From Kuenenia sp039794105 (GTDB taxonomy: Bacteria; Planctomycetota; Brocadiia; Brocadiales; Brocadiaceae), in contig NZ_JBDIWA010000014.1 of assembly GCF_039794105.1 (NCBI RefSeq), forward strand, positions 14,639-78,638: 64,000 nt of DNA, read 5' to 3'. A program made the position numbers and the translations under genes. Below the pieces are notes generated by a model. That model saw only the letters and a program-made list of their open reading frames with translations, did not search any database and was not told the DNA's origin. Position 1 is the stretch's first letter. Every line of letters begins with the position of its first letter. This document shows positions 44,091-53,077 of this stretch, piece after piece.

Positions 44091-44600
44091 AATAATATAA
44101 TATTATAATCAAGAATCTAATATCTTCTGTTTAAAAACGCTTTTTCTCACTTTCAATACCTTTACTTACCTGACATAGTCGCCTGGATATTTGCAAATAT
44201 CAATATGGAGATAGCCCACAATCGGCAAACTTTAAAACATAAAATCCTTTTTAGTTCTGAAAAACTAAATTAAAAACCTTGTAATACTATGAGCTTTTTT
44301 TCAAAAAAACTAACGTATTACAAAACTTCTAAATATTGGGAATAAAAAGGAAACCACTGAATGCATGAGGTGCTGGTTGATTTTAAGGCGGAAGTTACAG
44401 GCGAGGACGGAATTTCTATTTTCTGCTCCAAATAAAATCCTTCATGTTGTGGCATTTTTACAAACAAAGAACTGATAGGAAATTGTTTTTACATTTTTAT
44501 AAGATTACAACAAAAATGAAGAAAATGGCAAGGTTTTTTTAATTCCTACCGCTGCATAGATATTTGATAAAATTTTACCGGTCATCGGGGAGCGGCCTAT
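44091..44600. other. Non-coding gap with inverted GTAATAC motif
   Basis: Contains an inverted pair at 44281-44321: GTAATACTATGAGCTTTTTTT facing AAAAAAACTAACGTATTAC, another member of the dispersed TTTAGTTTTTT family. A short frame at 44361-44435 encodes 24 residues after an AAAAAGG sequence; it is not convincing as a gene. Confidence 0.55.
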
Positions 44601-45332
44601 TTGGCGCAAGATGCAGGTCATAAACACATGGAAAATGATCTATCAGGAATAAAGGCCGTTATTTTTGATCTTGACGATACGCTGTATGATTGCAGTGGCA
44701 CATTAATCGTCAGGGGAAGACGGCAGGTTGCAAAAACTATCGCTAAATTAATAAGTTGTAGCGAAGAAGAAGCGTTCCGGTTACAAAATGATTTAGAGGA
44801 GAAGCACGGTACAAAATGCAATGTTTATGACTACATTGTTGCAATGTATAATCTTCCTCCTTCTTGTGGCAAAAGGTTGTTAGATGAATATATATGTGTT
44901 GAAATATCTGATATTACACTATTTCCATGCGTAATAGAAACGCTTATTCAACTTAAAAAACAGAAATACATGTTATTTCTTGTTACATCGGGAGAAATGC
45001 TTGTCCAAAAGAACAAAATTAATGCGCTCGGATTGGGAAATAATTATTTTGATAAAATATTGATTGTAGAAAGGGATGGGGAAAAGAAAAAAAAAGATTA
45101 TTTTAAGGAAATCATGCAGCACAGTAATCTGAGAGCGGAAGAAATTATTTGTGTGGGGGACAAGATAGATGATGAAATCGCTGCCGGAAAAACTTTAGGC
45201 ATGATTACAATTTTATTCGAACATGGAAGGCATTATAGGGCATTTTTACAGAATAAGGGTATGCAAATTAAACCGGACTATACCATAAAAAATATAGCGG
45301 ATGTTTTGGAATTAGTTCGCAGACCAGTATAA
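44601..45332 (+). CDS. HAD-superfamily hydrolase
   Basis: A 243-aa phosphatase-type HAD protein. Motif I is VIFDLDDTLYDCSG (about residues 20-33), motif II is FLVTSGEML, motif III a Lys in GEKKKKDYFKEI, and motif IV VGDKIDDEIAAGKTLGM. A helical cap lies between I and II. The substrate is unknown; the form resembles pyrimidine nucleotidase and phosphoglycolate phosphatase relatives. A TTG start at 44601 is taken because GGGGAG lies 8 nt before it; the ATG at 44628 is an alternative. Confidence 0.88.
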   Translation: MAQDAGHKHMENDLSGIKAVIFDLDDTLYDCSGTLIVRGRRQVAKTIAKLISCSEEEAFRLQNDLEEKHGTKCNVYDYIVAMYNLPPSCGKRLLDEYICVEISDITLFPCVIETLIQLKKQKYMLFLVTSGEMLVQKNKINALGLGNNYFDKILIVERDGEKKKKDYFKEIMQHSNLRAEEIICVGDKIDDEIAAGKTLGMITILFEHGRHYRAFLQNKGMQIKPDYTIKNIADVLELVRRPV

Positions 45333-45476
45333 TTTCTTTATTGTATTTTAGCCTGGGATTTTTGCTAATAAATGTATTGAGAAATGGAAGATCGATTTTA
45401 TTACAATGTGTTATTGTGGGCGAAAAGTTTTACCACCACTCTCTCAAATGTATCAACGATAGTATTTTGCCTTTGC

Positions 45477-45950
45477 CTACACGACCATTCCAATTATAAC
45501 TCCTTCGAACACAAGTTTTCCGTTAACGACTCCCTGTGTATCAAAAATTGCCCTGCGTGGCCTTAATTCTTTATTCTTAGCAATAAGTATGAGGTTGTCG
45601 CCCGGCACAACTTTCCCGCGAAATTTTACATCATTTATCCCTCCAAAGCCTAGGAAGCGGGCGTCTTTCGTTGTCTTCATATAATAATATGTACATAGTT
45701 GGGCGGCAGCTTCAAGCATCATCACACCAGGCATGAGCGGGCGGTTTGGTATATGTCCTCTTATCCAAAATTCATTCATTGAAACAGTTTTGTAACCCAC
45801 GATCAGTTTCTGTTCAGGGTCAAATTGTAAAATGCCGCTAAGCTGTTCCATTTCGTACCTGTGCGGAATTATGCTGCGTATTCCCTCTATATCTACGATA
45901 GTGTTGTTTAAATCCAGGGTATTTAAATTTATAAAAATATCATTTGGCAC
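45477..45950 (-). CDS. fabZ: 3-hydroxyacyl-ACP dehydratase, FabZ type
   Basis: Dehydrates 3-hydroxyacyl-ACP during fatty acid synthesis. The hot-dog fold core has the catalytic His in SIIPHRYEMEQL and the catalytic Glu in RPLMPGVMMLEAAAQL. The end LRPRRAIFDTQGVVNGKLVFEGVI is also typical. A GTG at 45950 gives a standard 157-aa protein with AGGA upstream; the frame is open to 46037, but that part would add an unlikely hydrophobic stretch. It is divergent from rplM across a region with a perfect 22-bp palindrome. No other fatty-acid gene is adjacent. Confidence 0.92.
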   Translation of the reverse strand: MPNDIFINLNTLDLNNTIVDIEGIRSIIPHRYEMEQLSGILQFDPEQKLIVGYKTVSMNEFWIRGHIPNRPLMPGVMMLEAAAQLCTYYYMKTTKDARFLGFGGINDVKFRGKVVPGDNLILIAKNKELRPRRAIFDTQGVVNGKLVFEGVIIGMVV

Positions 45951-46053
45951 AGTAAAAAATCCTATTGAAAAGTTGATAACTGATATTACAATAAAAATGT
46001 ACGTACTTATGTTAAATGCTATTGCTGTATAGGTCAAATGAAAATTAAATCAA

Positions 46054-46075
46054 AATGGCATTTTAAAATGCCATT
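46054..46075. promoter_or_regulatory. Perfect 22-bp palindrome, candidate operator
   Basis: AATGGCATTTT followed by its exact complement AAAATGCCATT, between the divergent fabZ and rplM genes. A TTGACA hexamer (46074-46079) overlaps its right end, so a bound repressor could block a promoter reading toward rplM. The binding protein is unknown. Confidence 0.5.
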
Positions 46076-46257
46076 GACATTTAAGGCAAAATTTGATAAA
46101 CGTTTATAGTATCTTATCGCCACAAATTGATGTTGAACTTCTGTGCTTTATCAGGGGCTAAACCAAGAACAGGGGTTTTCTGGTTTACCGGAGGGTATAA
46201 CATTTGAAAATATAAGGGATTTTATCAATTAAGTTGCATTTTTAATTTATAAAGAGG

Positions 46258-46283
46258 CGCCTTATACCGATAAGGCGTTTTTT
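46258..46283 (+). terminator. Intrinsic terminator in the rplM leader (possible attenuator)
   Basis: A perfect 8-bp stem, CGCCTTAT/ATAAGGCG, with loop ACCG is followed by six T. It ends 29 nt before the rplM start, and no plus-strand gene lies between it and position 45332. It may therefore regulate rplM-rpsI rather than end an upstream gene. Confidence 0.75.
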
Positions 46284-46312
46284 ATTTTTGAAATATTCAG
46301 GGATACAAAGCA

Positions 46313-46747
46313 ATGAAAACTTATATGGCAAAAAAAGAAGAGGTGAAGCGGGATTGGTATATTGTTGATGCTGAGGATAAGGTGCTTGGCAGAATTTTAA
46401 CAACGATATCCCGGGTGTTGCAAGGTAAACATAAACCGGAATACACGCCTTACATTGATGTAGGAGACTTTGTTATAATTACAAATGCAAGTAAGGTGAA
46501 GCTTACCGGGAAAAAAATGCAGGAAAAAATTCATTATTATGTAACGGGATATCAGGGTGGATTGAGAAAACGCATGGTGGGAAATACGCTTAAAACAACA
46601 CCGGAAAAAATACTGAATCGCTCCATAAGGCTAATGTTGCCAAAAACAAGATTGGGAAAATCAATGCTGAAAAAAGTAAAAATATATAAAGATGCAAATC
46701 ACCCGCATCAGGCTCAACAACCAAAAGAGTTAACAATTAGAAATTAA
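46313..46747 (+). CDS. rplM: Ribosomal protein L13
   Basis: Large-subunit protein L13, 144 aa, early assembly factor. The sequence MKTYMAKKEEVKRDWYIVDAEDKVLGRILTTIS and the later VRGMLPK-like RLMLPKTRLGKSMLKKVKIY are diagnostic. A weak AGGGA site lies 10 nt upstream. It is paired with rpsI 9 bp downstream, the standard bacterial operon. A terminator-like hairpin lies in its leader. Confidence 0.98.
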   Translation: MKTYMAKKEEVKRDWYIVDAEDKVLGRILTTISRVLQGKHKPEYTPYIDVGDFVIITNASKVKLTGKKMQEKIHYYVTGYQGGLRKRMVGNTLKTTPEKILNRSIRLMLPKTRLGKSMLKKVKIYKDANHPHQAQQPKELTIRN

Positions 46748-46756
46748 GGGAGAAAT

Positions 46757-47152
46757 ATGGTTACAGAACAGTATGTATGGGGAACAGGAAGGCGCAAGAC
46801 TTCGGTTGCTAGCGTTAGAATAAAAAAAGGAACAGGTAAAGTAACCGTGAATAAGCGTGATATTAATGAATACTTTCCTGTTGACCGCCATAAAGGGGTA
46901 GTTTTGAACCCATTTAAGGTCACTAAAACACTGGGTGGATATGATGTACTGGTAAATGTAAGGGGAGGCGGGATAAGCGGTCAGGCAGGGGCGGTATGTA
47001 TGGGTATTGCACGCGCAATGACAAAGATTGACTCTGCCCTGGCAGATGACTTACGTGAAAATGGCCTTTTGACGCGTGACAGCAGGATGAAAGAGCGCAA
47101 AAAGTATGGGCGAAAGGGCGCAAGGAAGAGTTTCCAGTGGACGAAACGATAA
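46757..47152 (+). CDS. rpsI: Ribosomal protein S9
   Basis: Small-subunit protein S9, 131 aa, whose C-terminal tail reaches the P-site tRNA. It starts with VWGTGRRKTSVASVRIKKGTGKV, has GGGISGQAGAVCMGIARAM in the middle and ends with KYGRKGARKSFQWTKR, with the essential final Lys-Arg. It follows rplM with a GGGAG ribosome site. Confidence 0.98.
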   Translation: MVTEQYVWGTGRRKTSVASVRIKKGTGKVTVNKRDINEYFPVDRHKGVVLNPFKVTKTLGGYDVLVNVRGGGISGQAGAVCMGIARAMTKIDSALADDLRENGLLTRDSRMKERKKYGRKGARKSFQWTKR

Positions 47153-47164
47153 TATCCCATTATC

Positions 47165-47192
47165 CAGGTTGTTTTTTATTAAAAACAACCTG
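47165..47192 (+). terminator. Hairpin after rpsI
   Basis: A 12-bp perfect stem, CAGGTTGTTTTT/AAAAACAACCTG, with loop TATT, 13 bp after the rpsI stop. There is no T-run after the 3' arm on the plus strand, so it is an imperfect terminator. Confidence 0.6.
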
Positions 47193-47328
47193 TTAGCAAG
47201 AGATATTTCCGCATGGCAAAATATCTTTTTGGATATAGCTTTTTATAAAAGACGGGGAATTACTGTTCCATTAATTATTATAAATCTTTCGTGGTATATT
47301 ACTGGGTATGGATGCCATACCCAGATAA

Positions 47329-48261
47329 TTAAGCGTTATTTAATTGCTTATAGTAATGAGTGGCCAGTTTAATCCCCTCTTTAAAATTGATTTTTGGCGT
47401 CCAATGAAGTATTTTCATTGCCTTCGTGCTATCAAGGCATATACGTTCTATTTCTCCATTCCGTTTATTTCCGAAAATAGGCTCTATTTTTGAATTTAAG
47501 GCATCCCGAATAGCCTGAAAAACAGCCAAATCGGAAATTTCCAGCCCCCATCCTAAATTAAAGATTTCGCCATTCCCTTCTTTTTCCAATGCTTTAAGAT
47601 TTGCCTCAATAATATCTGCTACAAAAACATAGTCCCTCGTTTTACTGCCATCCCCAAAAATTGTCGGGCGTTTGTTATTTAAAATATGTTCGCTGAAAAT
47701 AGCTACAACGCCTGCTTCTCCATACGGTGATTGTCTTGGGCCATAAACATTTGGGTATCTAAGTATCGTGAAGTTCATATGGTATAATTTGTTAAAAACG
47801 GACAAATAATGTTCTACCGTGTGCTTGCTTACTCCATATTGGGAAAGAGGTTCAATTGGTGATTCCTCCGTTACAGGCATGCGCTTTGGTTCTCCATAGA
47901 CTGCCCCTCCCGTAGAAGCGTAAATAAATTTCTTTACTTGGTATTTCATCGATAATTGACAAAGATTCAGTGACCCGAGTATGTTTATATTTGCATCGTA
48001 AGCCGGCATTTCTACCGATTTACGCACATCAGCATGCGCAGCATGGTGATTTATGACATCAGGTCTTTCCTTATCTAAGATATCTGCCAATGCAGCGGCA
48101 TTACAAATATCCACTTTGTAAAACCGTGCCTTGGGATTAATGTTTTCTTCTCTTCCCGTGGAAAGATTATCAACAATTATTACGTCGTGTCCTTTGGCAA
48201 TTAAGTTATCCACTAAATGAGAAGCGATAAAGCCTGCACCTCCAGTGACAAGTATTTTCAT
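47329..48261 (-). CDS. NAD-dependent epimerase/dehydratase (UDP-glucose 4-epimerase-like)
   Basis: Extended short-chain dehydrogenase of 310 aa acting on a nucleotide-linked sugar. It has the NAD-binding GGAGFIASHLVDNL at the N-terminus, the catalytic STGGAVYG serine region and YGVSK (Tyr-x3-Lys). The form is closest to GalE/WcaG-type UDP-hexose epimerases, likely supplying a sugar precursor for the surface glycans. The ATG at 48261 is chosen because a GGGAGGA site precedes it by 4 nt. Confidence 0.9.
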   Translation of the reverse strand: MKILVTGGAGFIASHLVDNLIAKGHDVIIVDNLSTGREENINPKARFYKVDICNAAALADILDKERPDVINHHAAHADVRKSVEMPAYDANINILGSLNLCQLSMKYQVKKFIYASTGGAVYGEPKRMPVTEESPIEPLSQYGVSKHTVEHYLSVFNKLYHMNFTILRYPNVYGPRQSPYGEAGVVAIFSEHILNNKRPTIFGDGSKTRDYVFVADIIEANLKALEKEGNGEIFNLGWGLEISDLAVFQAIRDALNSKIEPIFGNKRNGEIERICLDSTKAMKILHWTPKINFKEGIKLATHYYKQLNNA

Positions 48262-48517
48262 TAATCCTCCCCAGCCCTCTTTATGCTGCAGAAAAGTAAA
48301 CAGCGTATTATGCACATTTTTATAATATACTCAAGATGCTCAAAAGACGAATTACAAATTTATGAACGGTTTAAGTATAGATACAGAGAACATGTTCGTC
48401 AAGCAAAGTATGTTATTTAAACAAGGTCTGTTCTGCTTCTATGAGAAAGAGTTTCGGTGTAACAAAGGAGACATGGAAGCACATCGATATCAGATGAAGA
48501 AACCCTGCTAAAGGTGT

Positions 48518-50158
48518 TTATACATTGATACGCAGGGGTATTGTAAATGAAAATTTGGTGCCTTTGTTTGGTTCGCTTTCCGCCCAGATAGAGCCTCCAT
48601 GATATTCAACGATCTGTTTGCATATCGGGAGGCCCAGACCGGTGCCGCTCGGTTTATTGGTAAGCGTATCGCCCACTTGTTTGAATTTGTCAAAAATTTT
48701 TTCAAGATTTTCAGGTGCAATCCCTACGCCTGTGTCCATTACGGTAACCTGGATTTTATTCTCTGTTTGTTTTGCATGGCATGAGATGGCGCCTTTGTCG
48801 GTAAATTTTATTGCATTGGAAATGAGGTTTATCACGACTTGTATAAACCTGTTTTTATCGCCGTAAAAATCGGGTATATTTTTTTCAATATCAACATTCA
48901 GCGCAAGGCCTTTTTGTTCTATAAGGGCAGTGGTCGCCGCTGTAGCATTCATAATTACTTCTGTTACTGAAGTCTGATGCCTTTTCCATTCAATTTTGCC
49001 TGCTTCAATCTTCGCCAGGTCAAGCACGTCATTAATCAAATTTGTTAGCCTCTCTCCTTCCGAGAGTATAATATTAATATTTTCCTTTATCTGTTGTATA
49101 GCCTTTTGTGATTTTATGGCGTTCGTTTCGATTTGCGGAAAGATGAAGGTATCTAATCGTTTTTTAATAATGTTCGTGAATCCAATGATTGCAGTGAGCG
49201 GGGTTCTGAGTTCATGTGATACGGTAGATAAGAATCCGGATTTTGCTTTATCGAGATCTTGTAATTTTTGATTAGCATCCTTGAGTTCACGTGTTCTGTC
49301 TTCAACTTTTTGTTGCAGGGTGTGACTGTACTCTTCCAGTTTTTCATACGAAGCCTTCAGGTTATTTGACATTTCAATAAATGACGCTGCAAGTATGCCA
49401 ATTTCATCTTTTGAAGTGATTTTAAGATTTGAAGCGGCAGTAAAATTGCCATTAGCCAATAAACGGGCGGATTCTGTCAATTTCATAATAGGTTTAGAGA
49501 GTCGGGTTGATAATATATAGACAATTATTACACCAACTACAACGAATAAAACGGAGGTAAGGACAGACCGAAGAACCATTTCCTCTATTTTCTTTCGTAT
49601 TTCATTCCTTGAATTTAATATTTCGTTGTTGAGGGTATTCAGGGAAAAGCCGAGGCGCAGTGTCCCCCATTGTTCGGTACTTACGCTTATTGGGATAATG
49701 ATTTCCATGAACGAAGTAGTATTTCTTGAAAATTCATAGATAGTTGGGGCTCTCCGGCTTGCCGCAAACAAATCTTCCTCCCCTGAAAGTTTTTCCTGCT
49801 GTAATTCAGGATGTAATGTATGGGTGTACACCATGCAGGAGGAATCCATCAGGATAATGTAATCCAACTCCTGGTATTCATGTACTGTTTTGTTTAGTAT
49901 TTCAGCGGCATTGGAGAAATTATATGACGCGATATTGTTTTCCGTTTGTCTTGCCAGATTGTCTGATAAGATCTTCCCTTTTTCTACAAGATTATTTTTC
50001 ATCAGCTCGATTCTGCGTCCGAATTCCTTTTTCAGGACTATTTTTTGAGTGGAAATCTGAATAAAGGTTAAAACGGTCAACAAGCCGACAATCAAGCTTA
50101 TCATTGTTATAAGCAATTTTATGCGTATACTATTTTTCGTGGAATGATTTTTCTTCAT
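48518..50158 (-). CDS. Membrane sensor histidine kinase
   Basis: A 546-aa orphan kinase. Membrane segment 1 lies at about residues 14-35. A periplasmic sensor region follows, then segment 2 at about 193-214, HAMP (about 215-267) and a coiled coil. The HisKA domain shows LSTVSHELRTPLTAIIGF with the phospho-accepting His. The HATPase domain shows NLISNAIKFT, DTGVGIAPENLEKIFDKF and GTGLGLPICKQI. No response regulator gene is adjacent on the same strand. Six perfect copies of ATTGA lie about 50 bp upstream of its start. Confidence 0.95.
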   Translation of the reverse strand: MKKNHSTKNSIRIKLLITMISLIVGLLTVLTFIQISTQKIVLKKEFGRRIELMKNNLVEKGKILSDNLARQTENNIASYNFSNAAEILNKTVHEYQELDYIILMDSSCMVYTHTLHPELQQEKLSGEEDLFAASRRAPTIYEFSRNTTSFMEIIIPISVSTEQWGTLRLGFSLNTLNNEILNSRNEIRKKIEEMVLRSVLTSVLFVVVGVIIVYILSTRLSKPIMKLTESARLLANGNFTAASNLKITSKDEIGILAASFIEMSNNLKASYEKLEEYSHTLQQKVEDRTRELKDANQKLQDLDKAKSGFLSTVSHELRTPLTAIIGFTNIIKKRLDTFIFPQIETNAIKSQKAIQQIKENINIILSEGERLTNLINDVLDLAKIEAGKIEWKRHQTSVTEVIMNATAATTALIEQKGLALNVDIEKNIPDFYGDKNRFIQVVINLISNAIKFTDKGAISCHAKQTENKIQVTVMDTGVGIAPENLEKIFDKFKQVGDTLTNKPSGTGLGLPICKQIVEYHGGSIWAESEPNKGTKFSFTIPLRINV

Positions 50159-50205
50159 ATGACAGCACTCTTTATGTGATTAAAAAGTACAGGTAGCATT
50201 AAAGT

Positions 50206-50245
50206 ATTGAATTGAATTGAATTGAATTGAATTGAATTGTATTGG
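50206..50245. repeat. ATTGA pentamer tandem repeat upstream of the histidine kinase
   Basis: Six perfect ATTGA units (50206-50235) followed by ATTGT and ATTGG. It lies 48-87 bp before the kinase start codon, within its presumed promoter or leader. The pentamer length would allow slippage to change spacing there. Confidence 0.9.
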
Positions 50246-50267
50246 TAACTATTTAGTTTTTTAAAAA
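50245..50267. repeat. Copy of the GTAACA-n-TTTAGTTTTTT dispersed motif
   Basis: GTAACTATTTAGTTTTTTAAAAA abuts the ATTGA array. It is one of roughly nine intergenic copies of this motif in the window. Confidence 0.6.
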
Positions 50268-50539
50268 GCAAAAAACGCTCTTTCTCAGTCTCCGGCCTGG
50301 GAACGAAATTACATTGAAAGATCTCGCTTCCATTTAACAAAAGTTATCCTGTTCAAACTTCGTAAGTGGTTAACTGGTTAATGTTTTTCGAAAAATAGAT
50401 TTATTTGACTATATTATCCCTATTTTTCCCATGCGTGTAAACTGATAAATACGTCTTGTATATAATCTGGTATCAAATCAATTCGCCCGGAACTGTCTCG
50501 ACGTGACTTTCTCTTTTCTATCATCTTCTTTGTGCTTTT

Positions 50540-50570
50540 CGCCTGCCTGTACGTCGCACGCAGACAGGCG
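50540..50570. repeat. CGCCTGCCTG hairpin
   Basis: CGCCTGCCTG and CAGACAGGCG pair with one mismatch around an 11-nt loop. It lies in the otherwise featureless gap 50341-50719 between the two kinase genes. Confidence 0.55.
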
Positions 50571-50719
50571 CCTTTGTGTGAAAAAAGGATTTTCAGGTGA
50601 AAACTCCTATACAATTAAAGTAAAACAGAAAATGCTTGCAATTTTATTCAGTTTTGCTTTAATACCCACCAAGTCTAAATACAGAAACACTTTCTGATAT
50701 TTTTTAACGACAATAGCAC

Positions 50720-52852
50720 ATGCCGCCAACCATCGATCAAGCGTCGCAAAATATTTTGAATGAGTTGCATGGATTTAACCCCCCATCGCTTCCACAAAGT
50801 TTGTTGCAACTTCTCCATGCCTGCCAGATAAATGATACCTCATTTCAAGAGATTGCAGAACTTATCCGCAGAGAAACCGCTCTCTGCGCTCAGGTAATCA
50901 GTCTTGCTAATTCGGCTTTTTACGGCCGCCGAAGAGGAATAACCAGCATTGACAAGGCCCTGATAGCGCTTGGCATAGAAACGCTGAAGACGATTGCTAT
51001 GACAACCGCAGTACATCAATTTTTCTCAGGTTTTAATGCTGAAAAGACCTCCTTTCTTAAAACATTCTGGCGACGTTCACTTACCGGCGCGATGCTTGCC
51101 AAGTCCCTTTCTGCATTAACCGGATACAACTACCCCGATGAAGCTTATCTGACAGGCCTTCTCCTTAATGTAGGACAGCTCGTCTTAATAAGTTGTTATC
51201 CGGAAAGATATATGGAGATTACCCACAGTGCAAAGGACGATGACGATCTTGTAATTATAGAAAAAAAGGATATGGGAGTTACTCACTGCGAAGTGGGTTT
51301 TTGGCTTGTGAATAGCTGGAATCTGGAGAATTTTGCTGCAGATGCGATCCTCTATCATCACGAACCGGCGCATTCAATTTTAGATGCGCATCACCTTGTA
51401 AAAATAGTTAATTTAGCCGGCGTACTTAGCAGCGAAAATGACATAAACCGGCAATTAACGATTGAAACGGCAGACTATCTGTTCGGGCTGACGGCTCCTA
51501 TGGTGAGGGAAATTACCGGTAGCGCCGAAAGAGAAGTGCAGCTCATTGCAAATTCAATGGATATTGTTGCCGGAAAGAATACCCACACAGGAAAGATTGA
51601 AGACCCGGATCAAAACAAACATGCCCAACTTGCGAAAGAAATAAAGCATATCAGCCTCATAAATTCCGCGAAAAACCAGCTCCTGCAGGCAAGAAGTACA
51701 GCAGATTTGCTGGAACACATCAGGGTTGCCATTAAGCTTTTGTTTGGACAGGATAATTGTCATATATTTCTTTACGATGCATCCGACAATACCTTAAAAG
51801 CCAACCTTTACGGAAACGGCAATGAGTTTGTAAAAAGACAGGAGGAATTTTTAATCGTTGTTGAATCCGGCAGAAGCCTGGTTGCAAACGCCTTGTTACA
51901 AAACCGCATAACTTCGTCTTTCACTGAAAATGCCTCCAAACTGAGTATTATCGACCGGCAACTGATACGACTATCACACTCTGACGGAATAGTATGCCTG
52001 CCGCTCGTGGCAGACAATGAATTTATAGGCGCGTTAGTTATCGGCGCAGATAAAAACTATCAGAATTGCCATAATGATCAACAGCGACTATTAGAGCTTT
52101 TTGCGGTTGAGACAGGACTCTTTATCAAAAAGTTTGAATCAAATATTTCAGGGAAAAAACCCGCCTCAAATACCGAATCCCATGAATTGTCAAAAAAAAT
52201 GAGAGAAATAATACACGAAGCCAGTAACCCTTTATGTATTGTTAAAATCTATTTGGAAACATTAGGGCATAAACTGAAAAGTGATTCGAATATTCAAAAA
52301 GAGCTGCAAATTATAAAAGAAGAAATTGACCGGACAGGTAAAATTCTTTTGCAGTTTTCTGACGTTGATTCCGGCACGGTTGAAAATGGAGGTATCGATG
52401 TAAACACATTGATTAGTGATACCTTTCTCATTTTTAAACAATCCTTGTTCATTACCAATAACATTGAGTATCAACTTGACCTTGATACATCAATGCTGCC
52501 TATTCAAACAAATGGGACTGCCCTGAAACAAGTACTGATAAACCTCCTAAAAAACGCTGTAGAAACCATGCAGAAAAGTGGGCAAATCCACGCATCGACA
52601 AGAGACAATGTTAGTATAGACGGAAAGCCTTTCGTTGAAATAATAATAAAGGACAACGGGCCTGGCATACCAGAACATATCCTTAAGAGACTCTTTACGC
52701 CCGTGCATAGTACAAAGGGAACAAACCATTCCGGACTCGGACTTAGCATTGTAAAAAACCTGGTTTCTTCAATGAATGGTTCTATTAACTGCAAGAGTTC
52801 AAAGACAGGGACTGCATTTACAATTTACCTGCCGGGACGGACGGTAACATAA
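50720..52852 (+). CDS. HDOD-GAF-histidine kinase fusion
   Basis: A 710-aa cytosolic signalling protein with three parts. An HDOD domain (about residues 20-220) begins LPQSLLQLLHACQ and shows the degenerate HD-like sequence ALIALGIETLKTIAMTTAV. A GAF sensor lies at about 325-470 (LLFGQDNCHIFLYDASDNTL). The kinase part has the H-box REIIHEASNPLCIVKIYLETL (about 495-515), then LINLLKNAVETM and the ATP lid IKDNGPGIPEHILKRLFTPVHSTKG. HDOD proteins often regulate motility and c-di-GMP pathways. It lacks a receiver partner, and the next gene 225 bp on carries one. Confidence 0.92.
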   Translation: MPPTIDQASQNILNELHGFNPPSLPQSLLQLLHACQINDTSFQEIAELIRRETALCAQVISLANSAFYGRRRGITSIDKALIALGIETLKTIAMTTAVHQFFSGFNAEKTSFLKTFWRRSLTGAMLAKSLSALTGYNYPDEAYLTGLLLNVGQLVLISCYPERYMEITHSAKDDDDLVIIEKKDMGVTHCEVGFWLVNSWNLENFAADAILYHHEPAHSILDAHHLVKIVNLAGVLSSENDINRQLTIETADYLFGLTAPMVREITGSAEREVQLIANSMDIVAGKNTHTGKIEDPDQNKHAQLAKEIKHISLINSAKNQLLQARSTADLLEHIRVAIKLLFGQDNCHIFLYDASDNTLKANLYGNGNEFVKRQEEFLIVVESGRSLVANALLQNRITSSFTENASKLSIIDRQLIRLSHSDGIVCLPLVADNEFIGALVIGADKNYQNCHNDQQRLLELFAVETGLFIKKFESNISGKKPASNTESHELSKKMREIIHEASNPLCIVKIYLETLGHKLKSDSNIQKELQIIKEEIDRTGKILLQFSDVDSGTVENGGIDVNTLISDTFLIFKQSLFITNNIEYQLDLDTSMLPIQTNGTALKQVLINLLKNAVETMQKSGQIHASTRDNVSIDGKPFVEIIIKDNGPGIPEHILKRLFTPVHSTKGTNHSGLGLSIVKNLVSSMNGSINCKSSKTGTAFTIYLPGRTVT

Positions 52853-53077
52853 AAACACAGGGGGCATATATTGCCTGAAAATTACTGCTGACACAGGGAA
52901 AACGCACCCTCTTAAAAAGCAGAAAGAAAACATATTGTTCTTCTGTTAAAGGTATTTGATAAAAGGCCAGGCATGCTATGGTATCTGACTTTCGGTATGG
53001 CAGGCAAGCAGACGGTTATATCACACGGAGCTATGCCCCCTTACAGAAGGCAACCGTAATTTAGCAAGGTATATACT

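Noticed and set aside
44361..44435. 24-codon frame starting MHEVLVDFKAEV
   Set aside because: Too short to support without conservation; it may be a relic, but nothing confirms translation.
45951..46037. N-terminal extension of FabZ from a TTG at 46037
   Set aside because: It would add a hydrophobic segment absent from FabZ proteins and lacks a ribosome site; the GTG at 45950 gives the standard length.
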